Of a stretch of 64,000 nt of DNA, positions 38,946-49,106 are shown one piece after another. The notes under the pieces are model-generated. The model had not been told where the DNA came from. It searched no databases and was given only the letters and a program-made list of their open reading frames with translations. Position 1 is the stretch's first letter. Each line of letters opens with the position of its first letter. The position numbers and the translations under genes were made by a program. The DNA is from Segetibacter sp. 3557_3. GTDB lineage: Bacteria; Bacteroidota; Bacteroidia; Chitinophagales; Chitinophagaceae. The DNA lies in assembly GCF_004354985.1 (NCBI RefSeq), contig NZ_SMSK01000006.1, positions 124,001-188,000 of the forward strand. Direction: 5' to 3'.

Positions 38946-39827
38946 ATGCAACGTATTGCCGAGTCTGAGATGATCATTAATAGCCGTGGGGCGATTTACC
39001 ACCTCGACGCACGCCCCGAAGAAATTGCGGGCACCATTATAACGGTTGGCGATCCCGGCAGGGTTAAGGAAGTTAGCAAACACTTTGATCAAGTAGAGTT
39101 TACCATGCAGCACCGGGAGTTTGTAACCCATACGGGTCGAATCGGATCAAAAAGGCTTACCGTGGTGAGTACGGGAATTGGACCGGATAATATTGATATT
39201 GTACTTAATGAACTTGATGCCCTGGCAAACATTAACTTTGAAACACGCACAGTTAATGCATCGCTAAAACAATTAAGCATCCTGCGTTTTGGTACCTCGG
39301 GCTCATTGCAGGGCGACATACCCGTAGACAGTTTTGTAGCTGGAACGTTTGGGCTTGGCCTGGATAACCTGCTGCACTATTACAGACCTACCATCAACCC
39401 CGACGAGCGGAATATTCTGGAAGCATTTACGGCGCATACAAACCTTGATGACGGCAAAATCACGCCTTATATCACTTCGGCAAGCGAAGAATTGTTGCAA
39501 CTTTTTGGAAACGATTACCATAAAGGTATCACGGTTACCTGCCCCGGCTTTTATGCACCACAAGGTAGAATTTTACGAATGCCACTCGCCTACCCGGAAC
39601 TGGTTGATCGGCTCACCAGCTTTCGTTTCAACAATCATTTTGTAAGCAACTTTGAAATGGAAAGCTCGGCCATTTACGGGCTCGGAAAGATATTAGGTCA
39701 CCGTTGTGTAAGCCTGAACGTGATCGTTGCAAACAGGGTACAAAAAGAATTTAGTAAGAACGGAGCGCTGGCTGTTGAACGGCTGATTGAACGATCCTTG
39801 CAGGTGATTGCCGACGCTTCATTGTAA
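38946..39827 (+). CDS. Nucleoside phosphorylase (uridine phosphorylase-like)
   Basis: A 293-residue member of the PNP/UDP phosphorylase family. ITVGDPGRVKEVSKHF is the phosphate-binding start, STGIGPDNIDIVLNEL and RFGTSGSLQGDIPVDSFV the core, and NFEMESSAIYGLGKILGH the ribose-contacting ExE/MES region. It would split nucleosides into base and (deoxy)ribose-1-phosphate. Uridine or a mixed specificity is likely from the overall pattern, not certain. Divergent from deoC, consistent with a joint deoxynucleoside salvage/catabolism role. Confidence 0.88.
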   Translation: MQRIAESEMIINSRGAIYHLDARPEEIAGTIITVGDPGRVKEVSKHFDQVEFTMQHREFVTHTGRIGSKRLTVVSTGIGPDNIDIVLNELDALANINFETRTVNASLKQLSILRFGTSGSLQGDIPVDSFVAGTFGLGLDNLLHYYRPTINPDERNILEAFTAHTNLDDGKITPYITSASEELLQLFGNDYHKGITVTCPGFYAPQGRILRMPLAYPELVDRLTSFRFNNHFVSNFEMESSAIYGLGKILGHRCVSLNVIVANRVQKEFSKNGALAVERLIERSLQVIADASL

Positions 39828-39912
39828 GCAACACGAATTTTCTAGCAGCTCGCCGGATTAAGCTTTTTCCTCCTGTAAAACCGATGCAAAAACAGCTGAA
39901 TAAAGCTTTGCG

Positions 39913-39970
39913 GTACAAGAGTGCGACGCAACGATGCTAAATAGAATACCACTGTCGGGTCCAAAAAATG
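39913..39970. repeat. Dispersed repeat, copy 2 of 2
   Basis: GTACAAGAGTGCGACGCAAC, then ATAGAAT and CGGGTCC followed by an A-run; matches 6245-6305. In the spacer between convergent genes. Confidence 0.7.
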
Positions 39971-40017
39971 TTCTTCACTAAAGACATTAACTCATAATTC
40001 TTAGCTCATAACCGGAT

Positions 40018-41292
40018 TTAGTACCCGTACTTCTCTCCCCATTTTTCTTTCAGGTATTTGCGGAGTTCAAGCTCGCGGGCATTTTGTTGCGGATCGTAAA
40101 ACCTGGTTCCGGAGATTTTTTCGGGAAGGTATTCCTGGTCGGCAAAGTTGCCCTCATAAGCATGGGCGTACTTGTAGTCCTTGCCGTAATCAAGGTTCTT
40201 CATCAGCTTGGTAGGTGCATTACGAAGATGTAACGGAACCGGCAAATCGCCATGCTGCGAAACTGCTGCAAGCGCCTTGTTGATGGCCTCGTAAGACGCG
40301 TTGCTCTTTACTGACGAAGCCAGGTAGGTTGCACATTGCGACAGGATAATCCGGCTTTCGGGATAGCCGATTTTGTTTACTGCTTCAAACGTTGCATTAG
40401 CCAGCAGAAGCGCGTTTGCATTGGCATTGCCTACGTCTTCACTTGCGAAAATGACCATACGCCGGGCAATGAATTTGACGTCTTCTCCCGCCTCAATCAT
40501 TCTTGCCAACCAGTACACGGCACCATTGGGGTCGCTGCCCCGCATGCTTTTTATAAACGCAGAGATGATATCGTAATGTTGTTCGCCCGTTTTATCGTAA
40601 AGGGCGATTTTCTTCTGTGCCACCGACATTACAAACCGGTCGTTAATTTCGATGGGCCCAGTTGGGTTATTGGCTGACTGCATAACCAACTCGAACAGGT
40701 TGAGTAGCTTTCGCGCATCTCCACCCGATATATTGATCAGGGCTTCAGTTTCCAGCAGTTCAATTTGTTTCGACCTGAGCCACTCGTCTTTAACCATCAC
40801 CTGCTTTAGGAGTGCAACCAGGTCATCACTGGTTAGTGCTTTTAGTACATAAACCTGGCACCGGCTAAGCAAGGCAGAATTGACTTCGAAGGACGGATTC
40901 TCGGTGGTGGCACCAATGAGGGTAATAATACCTTTTTCTACAGCACCCAACAATGCATCCTGCTGCCCCTTGTTAAAGCGGTGAATTTCATCAATAAACA
41001 GGATCACCCGCTCCTGTTGCTTTGCCGACTCGATTACTTCACGCACATCCTTTACCCCGCTGCTGATTGCGCTAAGTTGGTAAAAGGGCACGTTAAGGGT
41101 ATGCGCTATTATATTGGCGATGGTTGTTTTACCCACGCCCGGAGGCCCCCAAAGGATCATAGACGGAATAACGCCATTGTTGATGGAGGTCCGGAGGATA
41201 CTGCCGTTACCGGTGAGGTGCTCCTGGCCCACAAGATCCTGGAGGGTGGATGGACGCATTCTTTCCGCTAATGGAACCGCTGGTGAATTCAT
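40018..41292 (-). CDS. rarA: Replication-associated recombination protein A (MgsA/RarA AAA ATPase)
   Basis: A 424-residue AAA+ protein related to clamp-loader subunits. Start PLAERMRPSTLQDLVGQEHL, Walker A GPPGVGKTTIAN, Walker B FIDEIHRFNKGQQDALL, sensor IGATTENPSFEVN, then the RarA-specific C-terminal tetramerisation part (SMRGSDPNGAVYWLARM, YDPQQNARELELRKYL). It acts at stalled replication forks. Last of a minus-strand run (aspS, CDP-alcohol transferase, small membrane protein, rarA), though the spacings suggest separate transcripts. Confidence 0.94.
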   Translation of the reverse strand: MNSPAVPLAERMRPSTLQDLVGQEHLTGNGSILRTSINNGVIPSMILWGPPGVGKTTIANIIAHTLNVPFYQLSAISSGVKDVREVIESAKQQERVILFIDEIHRFNKGQQDALLGAVEKGIITLIGATTENPSFEVNSALLSRCQVYVLKALTSDDLVALLKQVMVKDEWLRSKQIELLETEALINISGGDARKLLNLFELVMQSANNPTGPIEINDRFVMSVAQKKIALYDKTGEQHYDIISAFIKSMRGSDPNGAVYWLARMIEAGEDVKFIARRMVIFASEDVGNANANALLLANATFEAVNKIGYPESRIILSQCATYLASSVKSNASYEAINKALAAVSQHGDLPVPLHLRNAPTKLMKNLDYGKDYKYAHAYEGNFADQEYLPEKISGTRFYDPQQNARELELRKYLKEKWGEKYGY

Positions 41293-41339
41293 AAACCAAA
41301 GTAATCAAAAACCTGGCGAATTCGGTTTTGCAGGAAAGC

Positions 41340-41798
41340 TTATCGAAAGAACGAAGCATACTTTTTCATTAGCAGGAATGTCCAGTTGATGTGGACTAAC
41401 AGTATTAACCCGTATGCGGCCACAATCCCAAACAGGATACCCAGGTCTACTTTGGGTATTGGCACCCCCATTTTGCTGACGGCTTCTGTAAACAACTCCG
41501 GCTTTGCCATGAGTATAAGGCCCTCCAGGATGATGATGATGCTGAAGATCATGGCTACAATTCCGTTTACCCTGATGTAATCCCGCAAACTGCTGTTTAC
41601 CTTTTTATTCCGCTGCAGCACTTGCCTGTGAAACCTGGTGCTGAACCACGAGTATAAAACGATGCTTACCATGAGGAAGCCCGACAACATGTTAAGCGGG
41701 GACGACAAAATTGCCCAAAACGCTGATATGATCGATAATGCCAGCATTACTGCAACTATACTTAAGATAACCCCGAATATTCGATAAATGATGGTCAT
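41340..41798 (-). CDS. Small four-segment membrane protein, function unknown
   Basis: A 152-residue protein with four clear hydrophobic segments (IFGVILSIVAVMLALSIISA, LSGFLMVSIVLYSWFS, VNGIVAMIFSIIIILEGLIL, LGILFGIVAAYGLILLVHI) and basic loops. I do not recognise a family. It lies 47 bases upstream of rarA on the same strand. Confidence 0.7.
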   Translation of the reverse strand: MTIIYRIFGVILSIVAVMLALSIISAFWAILSSPLNMLSGFLMVSIVLYSWFSTRFHRQVLQRNKKVNSSLRDYIRVNGIVAMIFSIIIILEGLILMAKPELFTEAVSKMGVPIPKVDLGILFGIVAAYGLILLVHINWTFLLMKKYASFFR

Positions 41799-41915
41799 GA
41801 ATTAGTTCTTTTGTTTACCGCACTTTACGCCCTTAATCACCGACGAAATCGTACCCAGGTAATTGCTGTTCGGATATGCCTTGTTTATAACGTCGCAAAC
41901 AGGCATTAATTTTAG

Positions 41916-42515
41916 CTAGCTGTGAAAGAGCTTATGCTTTTTAAACGGAATTTCTTTTTTGATGAGCCATGCATGATAGCAGCTTGGAACGTCACATACC
42001 CTTGATGGAAGAATGGCGGAGATCAACACCCGATCTAATTGGGAGACGATCCCGATAATTATTGCCGCATAAAACGGCCATGATGCAATACCGGCAAAAA
42101 ACAGGCAGCTGAAGCTTGCCAGCATTGCAAGCCCAAAAAGTTTAGAGGCGTAGTTATGGGCGCAACCGAACTTCCTAAAGCGGGTATAGTAAATTATATC
42201 AGGTATGGGCTCAAGTACAAATAACGGAATAATGTAATAACGGTTTTCACTGATCAAGCCGGGAAAACATATGCCCACACTAACACAGGTGGCTAACCAA
42301 AACACGAGATCCACATTGCTATCCCACAACCGTAAAGTTGAAGTGGCTACTCCAAGGTTTCGTGCGATAATGCCATCCATGATGTCGGAAAGGATGGCGA
42401 GAAAACAAAGAATGCCGATGAGATATTTATGTTCCGGGAAATAATGGGCAATAATCAAGACCACGGGCGTGAGGCTCAACCTGAACAAGATGAGGGCAAA
42501 CGGTAATTGCTTCAT
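41916..42515 (-). CDS. CDP-alcohol phosphatidyltransferase family protein
   Basis: A 199-residue integral membrane enzyme with about six segments. The metal-binding motif reads DIMDGIIARNLGVATSTLRL then WDSNVD: all four aspartates of D-x2-D-G-x2-A-R-x8-G-x3-D-x3-D are present, but the middle Gly is Leu. Members transfer a phospho-alcohol from CDP-diacylglycerol or a CDP-alcohol onto an acceptor; the alcohol here is unknown. It begins 3 bases after the aspS stop, so it is read with aspS. Confidence 0.85.
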   Translation of the reverse strand: MKQLPFALILFRLSLTPVVLIIAHYFPEHKYLIGILCFLAILSDIMDGIIARNLGVATSTLRLWDSNVDLVFWLATCVSVGICFPGLISENRYYIIPLFVLEPIPDIIYYTRFRKFGCAHNYASKLFGLAMLASFSCLFFAGIASWPFYAAIIIGIVSQLDRVLISAILPSRVCDVPSCYHAWLIKKEIPFKKHKLFHS

Positions 42516-42518
42516 CCA

Positions 42519-44357
42519 CTACGATTTCAAATCAAGCCGGATCTGAAGTTCATCAAACTGCTTCTCATCGATTGTTCCCGGTGCATCGAGCATTACATCG
42601 CGGCCGCTGTTGTTCTTTGGAAATGCAATAAAGTCACGTATACTCTCGCTACCACCAAGTATGGCGCATAAACGATCGAAGCCAAAAGCAATTCCACCGT
42701 GTGGAGGTGCACCATACTCAAATGCCCCTAACAGGAAACCGAATTTGTGCTGCTGCTCGTGTTCGTCCATACCCAGGGCAGCAAACATTTTTTCCTGCAG
42801 TTCGCGTTGAAATATCCTTATGGAGCCACCGCCGATCTCATTACCATTAAGCACCATATCGTAAGCGTTTGCTTTGATGTTCGCATAAGGGTGATCAAGG
42901 TACTTATCGGCATCTTTGATTTTCGGATCGTTATTAATCATCACACTAATCTGGTCAGGTTTCGGCGATGTAAACGGGTGATGCCTTGCTACCCACCTGT
43001 TTTCTTCTTCTGCGTACTCGAACAAAGGGAAATCCAGTACCCAGAGCAATTTAAATTCGGTATCCTTTCTTAAACCTAGCCGTTGCGCTAGTTCCAACCT
43101 AAGTTGACTCGCGGCTTTCCTGGTTTTTTCTTCTTTACCTGCCAACACAACAATCAGATCACCCGGCTGCGCATTGCAATAGTTCGCGATAGCTTTGAGT
43201 TGATCTTCGTTGAAAAATTTATCTACGCTGCTCTTGAGGGAACCATCGCTGTTGTACCTGATGTTTACCAGCCCCTGCATGCCAACCTGTGGACGCTTAA
43301 CCCATTCGGTAAGTTCGTCAACCTGCTTTCGGGTGTACTCGGCCGCACCTGGAATAGCAATACCAAGGATTGTTTCTGCATTGTCGAAAACGCCAAAACC
43401 TGTGGTTCCTGCGAGCGGTGACGCGGACACCTCCGCTTGTTTGCCGGAGAACACGGTTGACGGGTGTTTCAGGTTGCCGAGCTTCATGCCAAAGCGGATA
43501 TCGGGCTTGTCGTTGCCATATGTCCACATAGCTTCTTCCCAGGTAGTCCGCTCCACCTTTTCGGTATAATCAATGCCTTTTACATCTTTGAATATTGCCT
43601 TGATAAGCCCCTCAAACATTTCAAGGATATCTTCCTGCTCAACAAAAGCCATTTCACAGTCGATCTGGGTAAACTCCGGTTGACGATCGGCCCGGAGATC
43701 TTCGTCGCGGAAACATTTTACCACCTGGTAATAGCGATCGTACCCGCTAACCATCAGCAGCTGCTTAAAGGTTTGCGGCGATTGCGGCAGTGCATAAAAC
43801 TGGCCGGGGTTCATACGGGATGGTACAACAAAATCGCGTGCACCCTCCGGGGTAGATTTGATCAGAAAAGGGGTTTCGATATCCATGAAACCGTTTTGGT
43901 GGAGGTAGTTTCGTGCCGACCGGTTTACCGCATAGCGCAATTCAAGGTTCTTTTTTACTGCGTTCCGCCGTAAATCAAGAAAACGGTATTTCATCCTTAG
44001 ATCATCACCGCCATCGGTATCGTCCTGTATCGAAAAGGGTGGCACGGCCGACCGGTTCAGGATGGTAAACTCATTTACCAGGATTTCGACTTCACCCGTA
44101 GGTATGTTCAGGTTTTTGTTGCTTCTTTCGTTTACCACACCCTTTGCCTGCAAAACAAATTCGCGGCCGAGCGGCTGGTTCTCCAGGTTATCGTTCAGGC
44201 TTTCGTTAAATAATAACTGGGTGATCCCATACCTGTCGCGAAGATCAACAAAGGTGATGCTGCCGAATTTGCGAACCGTTTGCACCCAACCAGCAAGGGT
44301 CACCTGGGTTTTTACATCTGATAACCTGAGTTGCCCGCATGTATGAGTTCTGTACAT
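42519..44357 (-). CDS. aspS: Aspartyl-tRNA synthetase
   Basis: A 612-residue class II synthetase of the bacterial type. OB-fold anticodon domain ([23 protein letters not shown]), motif 2 region ([21 protein letters not shown]), the GAD insertion domain, and motif 3 near the end ([13 protein letters not shown]). Whether it charges only tRNA-Asp or also tRNA-Asn depends on whether an AsnRS exists elsewhere. No regulatory leader seen. The CDP-alcohol transferase gene follows immediately. Confidence 0.97.
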   Translation of the reverse strand: MYRTHTCGQLRLSDVKTQVTLAGWVQTVRKFGSITFVDLRDRYGITQLLFNESLNDNLENQPLGREFVLQAKGVVNERSNKNLNIPTGEVEILVNEFTILNRSAVPPFSIQDDTDGGDDLRMKYRFLDLRRNAVKKNLELRYAVNRSARNYLHQNGFMDIETPFLIKSTPEGARDFVVPSRMNPGQFYALPQSPQTFKQLLMVSGYDRYYQVVKCFRDEDLRADRQPEFTQIDCEMAFVEQEDILEMFEGLIKAIFKDVKGIDYTEKVERTTWEEAMWTYGNDKPDIRFGMKLGNLKHPSTVFSGKQAEVSASPLAGTTGFGVFDNAETILGIAIPGAAEYTRKQVDELTEWVKRPQVGMQGLVNIRYNSDGSLKSSVDKFFNEDQLKAIANYCNAQPGDLIVVLAGKEEKTRKAASQLRLELAQRLGLRKDTEFKLLWVLDFPLFEYAEEENRWVARHHPFTSPKPDQISVMINNDPKIKDADKYLDHPYANIKANAYDMVLNGNEIGGGSIRIFQRELQEKMFAALGMDEHEQQHKFGFLLGAFEYGAPPHGGIAFGFDRLCAILGGSESIRDFIAFPKNNSGRDVMLDAPGTIDEKQFDELQIRLDLKS

Positions 44358-44590
44358 TTTGTAATTGTTAGGATGAGTTTTGTGGTATCAGTCCCTGTAC
44401 ACGTGTGCAAAAATTTGTTTTAGCGGGGGTAAGCCATCCCCAAAAAAAGAGGGCGCCGCACGACACAAATGCTAAATTCAGGGGCGGCAAAGATATTAAA
44501 ACGCCCGAAAGGATTTTGCAGTAATTCTCCTGCACAACTAACAAACCGCTTGAACTAGTTTGTTGTACTTTGCAGTTTATATCGAAACTT

Positions 44591-46924
44591 ATGCAAAAAG
44601 AGTTAAGACGGCAGGAAGCGTTGGAATACCATGAAAAGGGCAGGCCCGGTAAGATTGAGGTAATTCCAACAAAAGAGGCAAAAACCCAACGGGACCTTTC
44701 GCTTGCTTATAGCCCCGGCGTTGCTGAGCCCTGCAAAGAGATCGCCATTAATAAAGAGAATGTATACCGATACACTGCCAAGGGCAATCTTGTAGGTGTT
44801 ATCAGCAACGGAACGGCTGTGCTTGGGCTTGGTAATATCGGACCAGAAGCCAGCAAGCCGGTGATGGAAGGAAAAGGCGTACTGTTTAAGATTTTTGCCG
44901 ATATCGACGTGTTCGACATTGAAATAAACGAAACCGATCCCGAAAAATTTGTACAAATCGTTACTGCGCTCGAGCCAACATTTGGCGGCATAAACCTCGA
45001 GGACATTAAGGCCCCCGAATGTTTCGAGATTGAAAGACGGCTAAGAGAGAATCTGAAGATACCGGTGATGCACGACGACCAGCATGGTACGGCGATCATC
45101 AGCGGAGCCGCACTGCTTAATGCGCTGGAGCTTCAGCGCAAGAAAATTGACAAGGTCAGGTTTGTTGTAAATGGAGCTGGCGCTGCCGCCATGGCTTGTG
45201 TAAAACTTTACGTTGCTCTGGGTGCACGGCATGAGAACTTTATCATGTTCGATAAGGATGGGGTGTTACGTCATGGCCGTCCTGATCTTGACGAAGACAA
45301 GATCAAGTTCGCCATTCAGAGCGATGAAGAGTGGAACCTGGAAAAGGCGATGAAAGATGCGGATGTGTTCCTTGGGTTGAGTGTTGGAAACGTGGTTACC
45401 GCAGACATGATTAAAAGCATGGCCCGCAACCCGATTGCATTTGCGATGGCCAACCCCGATCCCGAGATCAGCTACGATACGGCAAAAAATGCCCGTAAAG
45501 ACATTATTATGGCTACGGGCAGAACGGATTTCCCAAACCAGGTAAACAACGTGCTTGGGTTCCCCTACATTTTCCGGGGTGCACTTGATGTTCGGGCAAC
45601 GCAGATTAACGAGGCGATGAAGCTTGCTGCCGTACGCGCGCTGGCCATGCTTGCAAAAACGTCTGTACCCGATATTGTTAACCTGGCCTACAACCAAAAG
45701 CATATGACTTTTGGGCCCGATTATATCATTCCAAAACCGCTGGATCCAAGGTTACTGTCCACAGTTGCGCCTGCGGTCGCCAAAGCTGCAATGGAAAGCG
45801 GGGTTGCCCAGCAACCGATCCACAACTGGGAAGGCTACATTCTAGAACTGAACAAAAGGCTTGGCCTCGACAACCAGATTGTGCGCATCATGGGTAGCAA
45901 GGCCCGAGGAAACCCGAAAAGGGTGGTGTTTGCGGATGCAGACAACCTGAAGATTTTGAAAGCAGCGCAAATTGTGTACGATGAAGGGATCGCTTACCCG
46001 ATATTACTGGGCGACGAAAAGAAGATTCTTGAGCTCGCCGCAGCAAACAAAATTGACCTGACCGATTTTCCTATAATCGATCCGATCAGCGAGGAAACCG
46101 AGGAAAAAAGAAATGCCTACGCAGAAATCTTCTTCAAAAAACGCGGTCGCAGGGGCTTTAATTTTTACGAGAGCAAAAAGATTATGCGCGACCGGAACTA
46201 TTTTGGTTGCATGATGGTGGAGAACGGCGATGCGGATGCGATGATCTCGGGATTACAAAAAAACTATCCTGATACAATCCGGCCAGCGGTTCAAATTATC
46301 GGTACAGAGGACGGGGTAAAGAAGATCGCGGGCATGTACCTTTTGCTTACGAAGAAAGGGCCGCTTTTCCTTGCCGACACAACGGTAAACTTTAACCCAA
46401 CTTCGCAGGAGCTTGCGGATATTACGCTGATGGTGGCCAAGGAAGTTCGCCAGTTTAACCTGGTACCAAGAATTGCCATGTTGAGCTACTCCAATTTTGG
46501 AAGCAGCAATTCGCCGGAGGCAAAACTGGTGGCAGAGGCACGGGTACTGATCAAGCAAAAAGACCCGGGGCTAATCGTTGACGGCGAAATGCAGGCAAGC
46601 ACTGCTTTTCATAAGGAGATATTACGCGACAACTACCCTTTTAGCGAACTGGTTGATGAAGATGTAAATACGCTCATCTTCCCTAACCTCGCAGCAGGAA
46701 ACATTGCTTACAACCTGCTGAAAGAGGTGGGTGGAGCAGATGCCATTGGCCCGATTTTATTAGGTTTAAAAAAACCGGTTCACGTATTACAGCTAGGCAG
46801 CAGCGTCAGGAGCATTGTAAACATGACGATGATTGCGGTTGTTGATGCTCAAATGAAGAACAAAGGCGACACCAACCTGGAGGTACAAAAGACGAGCTGG
46901 TGGAAAAAGAAGCGGGCAGTTTAG
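44591..46924 (+). CDS. maeB: NADP-type malic enzyme fused to a phosphotransacetylase-like domain
   Basis: A 777-residue MaeB. Residues 1-160 malic N-domain ([36 protein letters not shown]), 160-420 NAD(P) domain ([35 protein letters not shown]), 430-770 PTA-like domain ([22 protein letters not shown]). The PTA part in E. coli MaeB senses acetyl-CoA and controls the oligomer; it lacks transferase activity there. It oxidises malate to pyruvate. ATG 44591 is preferred to TTG 44570. Confidence 0.94.
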   Translation: MQKELRRQEALEYHEKGRPGKIEVIPTKEAKTQRDLSLAYSPGVAEPCKEIAINKENVYRYTAKGNLVGVISNGTAVLGLGNIGPEASKPVMEGKGVLFKIFADIDVFDIEINETDPEKFVQIVTALEPTFGGINLEDIKAPECFEIERRLRENLKIPVMHDDQHGTAIISGAALLNALELQRKKIDKVRFVVNGAGAAAMACVKLYVALGARHENFIMFDKDGVLRHGRPDLDEDKIKFAIQSDEEWNLEKAMKDADVFLGLSVGNVVTADMIKSMARNPIAFAMANPDPEISYDTAKNARKDIIMATGRTDFPNQVNNVLGFPYIFRGALDVRATQINEAMKLAAVRALAMLAKTSVPDIVNLAYNQKHMTFGPDYIIPKPLDPRLLSTVAPAVAKAAMESGVAQQPIHNWEGYILELNKRLGLDNQIVRIMGSKARGNPKRVVFADADNLKILKAAQIVYDEGIAYPILLGDEKKILELAAANKIDLTDFPIIDPISEETEEKRNAYAEIFFKKRGRRGFNFYESKKIMRDRNYFGCMMVENGDADAMISGLQKNYPDTIRPAVQIIGTEDGVKKIAGMYLLLTKKGPLFLADTTVNFNPTSQELADITLMVAKEVRQFNLVPRIAMLSYSNFGSSNSPEAKLVAEARVLIKQKDPGLIVDGEMQASTAFHKEILRDNYPFSELVDEDVNTLIFPNLAAGNIAYNLLKEVGGADAIGPILLGLKKPVHVLQLGSSVRSIVNMTMIAVVDAQMKNKGDTNLEVQKTSWWKKKRAV

Positions 46925-47080
46925 CAGCTATTGTACAGGAAGTTTAACAACGTTGAGGCCGGATTTACGCTCCTGTTCAATGCCCTGCTGTCCGTTACCA
47001 TGGGTATGTAGCCGACAGGATACCCCGGAACCGTTACCAGTGCAGGGAAGGAACACAATTAAAAAGGAATTACCACATTC

Positions 47081-47818
47081 ATGAAGTTTTTTACCAAGTT
47101 TGGCGAATACCTGCTTTTGATGAAAAGGATGTTTTCGCGCCCGGAAAACACCAAGATGTACTGGAAGGAGTTTATGCACCAGTGTGTCGAAATCGGGATC
47201 GGTTCCTTGCCTATTGTTGTGATTATTTCATTGTTTCTCGGCGGGGTTACTACCGTTCAAACGGCTTACCAGCTTGTTTCGCCCCTGGTACCTCAATCCA
47301 CTATCGCCCAAATTGTACGCGATAGTATGATCCTCGAACTCTCTCCAACAGTAGTAAGTATTGTGTTGGCTGGGGTTATAGGAAGTAAGATCGCGAGTGA
47401 ACTTGGTAATATGCGCATCAGCGAACAAATCGATGCGCTGGAGATCATGGGTATCAACACCAAGGCTTACCTGGTATTACCAAAGGTAATTGGGGCCCTG
47501 ATTATGGTTCCCGGCCTAATCTGCATTTCGGCGGTACTTGGTATCTGGGGCGGGAGAACGGCAGGTAGTATGTCTGGCATCATCGGCGCCGACATTTTCG
47601 ATATCGGCTTACGGGAAAACTTTAAAGCTTATAACGTATTTTTTGCGTTGAGTAAGGCCTTTACATTTGCGTTTATCATTAGCAGTGTTCCCGCTTACTA
47701 TGGTTATTATGTAACCGGAGGGGCGCTTGAAATCGGTCGCTCCAGTACCACGTCGGTAGTGGTAAGTTGTATCCTGATCTTAATTGCCGACTTCGCCCTG
47801 GCGTCCCTGCTTCTCTAG
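47081..47818 (+). CDS. mlaE: MlaE-family ABC transporter permease
   Basis: A 245-residue permease with the MlaE pattern: QCVEIGIGSLPIVVIISLFL, ELSPTVVSIVLAGVIGSKIA, ELGNMRISEQIDALEIMGIN (coupling helix), and four to five membrane helices. It forms the membrane core that moves phospholipid between the inner and outer membranes with MlaF ATPase. The ATPase gene is two genes downstream, with a transglutaminase-like gene between. No MlaD (MCE) gene follows in the window. Confidence 0.92.
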   Translation: MKFFTKFGEYLLLMKRMFSRPENTKMYWKEFMHQCVEIGIGSLPIVVIISLFLGGVTTVQTAYQLVSPLVPQSTIAQIVRDSMILELSPTVVSIVLAGVIGSKIASELGNMRISEQIDALEIMGINTKAYLVLPKVIGALIMVPGLICISAVLGIWGGRTAGSMSGIIGADIFDIGLRENFKAYNVFFALSKAFTFAFIISSVPAYYGYYVTGGALEIGRSSTTSVVVSCILILIADFALASLLL

Positions 47819-47855
47819 TACTACCGCAAAATTGGACGATGCAACAAGATCAACC

Positions 47856-49094
47856 ATGAAAAATCGCGTTCAATGGTGGCTATTACTGCTTGCTCTGCTG
47901 ATTTCGAACCTGTATATCCTTGTTAACCGCAACAACGGTTACCGGTATTATCCATATAAAACTTACGCACAACTGTACGTCTCCGATTCGACATTACAGA
48001 TAGCCGCGCTCAATTTTTCCAATCAAACCCTCGATATTGTCTTGTCGCACTTTCCGGGTGCCGCTCAGTGGAGTTTGTTTATCGACAATACTTTTACAAA
48101 AACGATCAACACCAGCAATAAAGTAATAACCATCCCCATTCTTGTTAGAGCACACCGGTACGAGTTGCGGCCCGTTGATAGCAATGCTGCAAACCGTATC
48201 AAACTGGTGGTGGACCACTCACCAACGGCAAAGGGCTTCGACAACGAATTTATTTACGCAAATATTCCCGGCCCGGGTACTGAAACACTGCCGTTAAGCC
48301 GATGGCAAACGCCCATCAGTTCTTTTACCGCTGCGGAACTCAGATCTGCTACTGAACTCATCAATGGACCAATTGGTATTCTGGCAACGGATAATGACCT
48401 GACCAAAACTTTGAAGATTGGCAGACACCTGCGAAAACTACGGGTCAGCAATAACGGTGTAGACGTAACCAGTTTGAACCTTTCGCCCCTGAAACAGCTC
48501 GAGCTCTCTGTAAAGCAGGATGTAAATATCAATTGCGGCAATTATACGGCAATGTTTCACTTTCTCGGCACCATTGCCGGACTAACAACACGGGCGGTCA
48601 CTTTTGCCGGACCCCAGGGCAACTGGCACTATGGAAACCATTATTATAACGAGGTGTACCTGCATAAACAACAGCAGTGGTCGTTAATCGACAACCTGAA
48701 TAACGTTTTTCTACCACACGATACAACCAGGTTCTATAATGCGGTTGATGTAAAGAAGATGGCAAGCGTAAATGGCTTTGAAAATAAATTTTGCTACGAC
48801 CTCAACAGCGACACTCCCCGGTTGGTTCCTTACAAGGCAAACGGCTATTTCCACGAGTACTATAATCTTTCCGATGCGGACATATCGTTTCCAACAAAGG
48901 GAGTGCAGCCCAAGTCGGGGCTGACGCTTCTGTTTGAATTTTACTTTCCGTCGGCGGACTTTGCTTATTACTCGGATAAAAAAGCAAATAACCTTTTTAA
49001 ATTAGCTGCTAAATACATTTTCCTTTTAGGTTTGATTATTGCCGTGTTTTTATACCTCAACAGGGAACGGCTACAACGACAAGAAAAAAATTAA
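47856..49094 (+). CDS. Membrane-anchored transglutaminase-like protein inside the Mla operon
   Basis: A 412-residue protein with an N-terminal membrane segment (residues 6-24), a large extracytoplasmic part, and a C-terminal membrane segment (AAKYIFLLGLIIAVFLYL) with a short basic tail. Residues 215-285 match the transglutaminase-like Cys-His-Asp layout: Cys227 in NINCGNYTAMFHFLG, His262 in GNHYYNEVYL, Asp279 in WSLIDNLNN. Residues 40-200 look like a beta-rich domain I do not recognise. ATG 47856 is chosen; the frame is open back to 47784 but only overlaps mlaE. It sits 37 bases after mlaE and 12 bases before mlaF. A role in envelope remodelling tied to lipid transport is inference. Confidence 0.75.
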   Translation: MKNRVQWWLLLLALLISNLYILVNRNNGYRYYPYKTYAQLYVSDSTLQIAALNFSNQTLDIVLSHFPGAAQWSLFIDNTFTKTINTSNKVITIPILVRAHRYELRPVDSNAANRIKLVVDHSPTAKGFDNEFIYANIPGPGTETLPLSRWQTPISSFTAAELRSATELINGPIGILATDNDLTKTLKIGRHLRKLRVSNNGVDVTSLNLSPLKQLELSVKQDVNINCGNYTAMFHFLGTIAGLTTRAVTFAGPQGNWHYGNHYYNEVYLHKQQQWSLIDNLNNVFLPHDTTRFYNAVDVKKMASVNGFENKFCYDLNSDTPRLVPYKANGYFHEYYNLSDADISFPTKGVQPKSGLTLLFEFYFPSADFAYYSDKKANNLFKLAAKYIFLLGLIIAVFLYLNRERLQRQEKN

Positions 49095-49106
49095 ATTACG
49101 TTCGCA

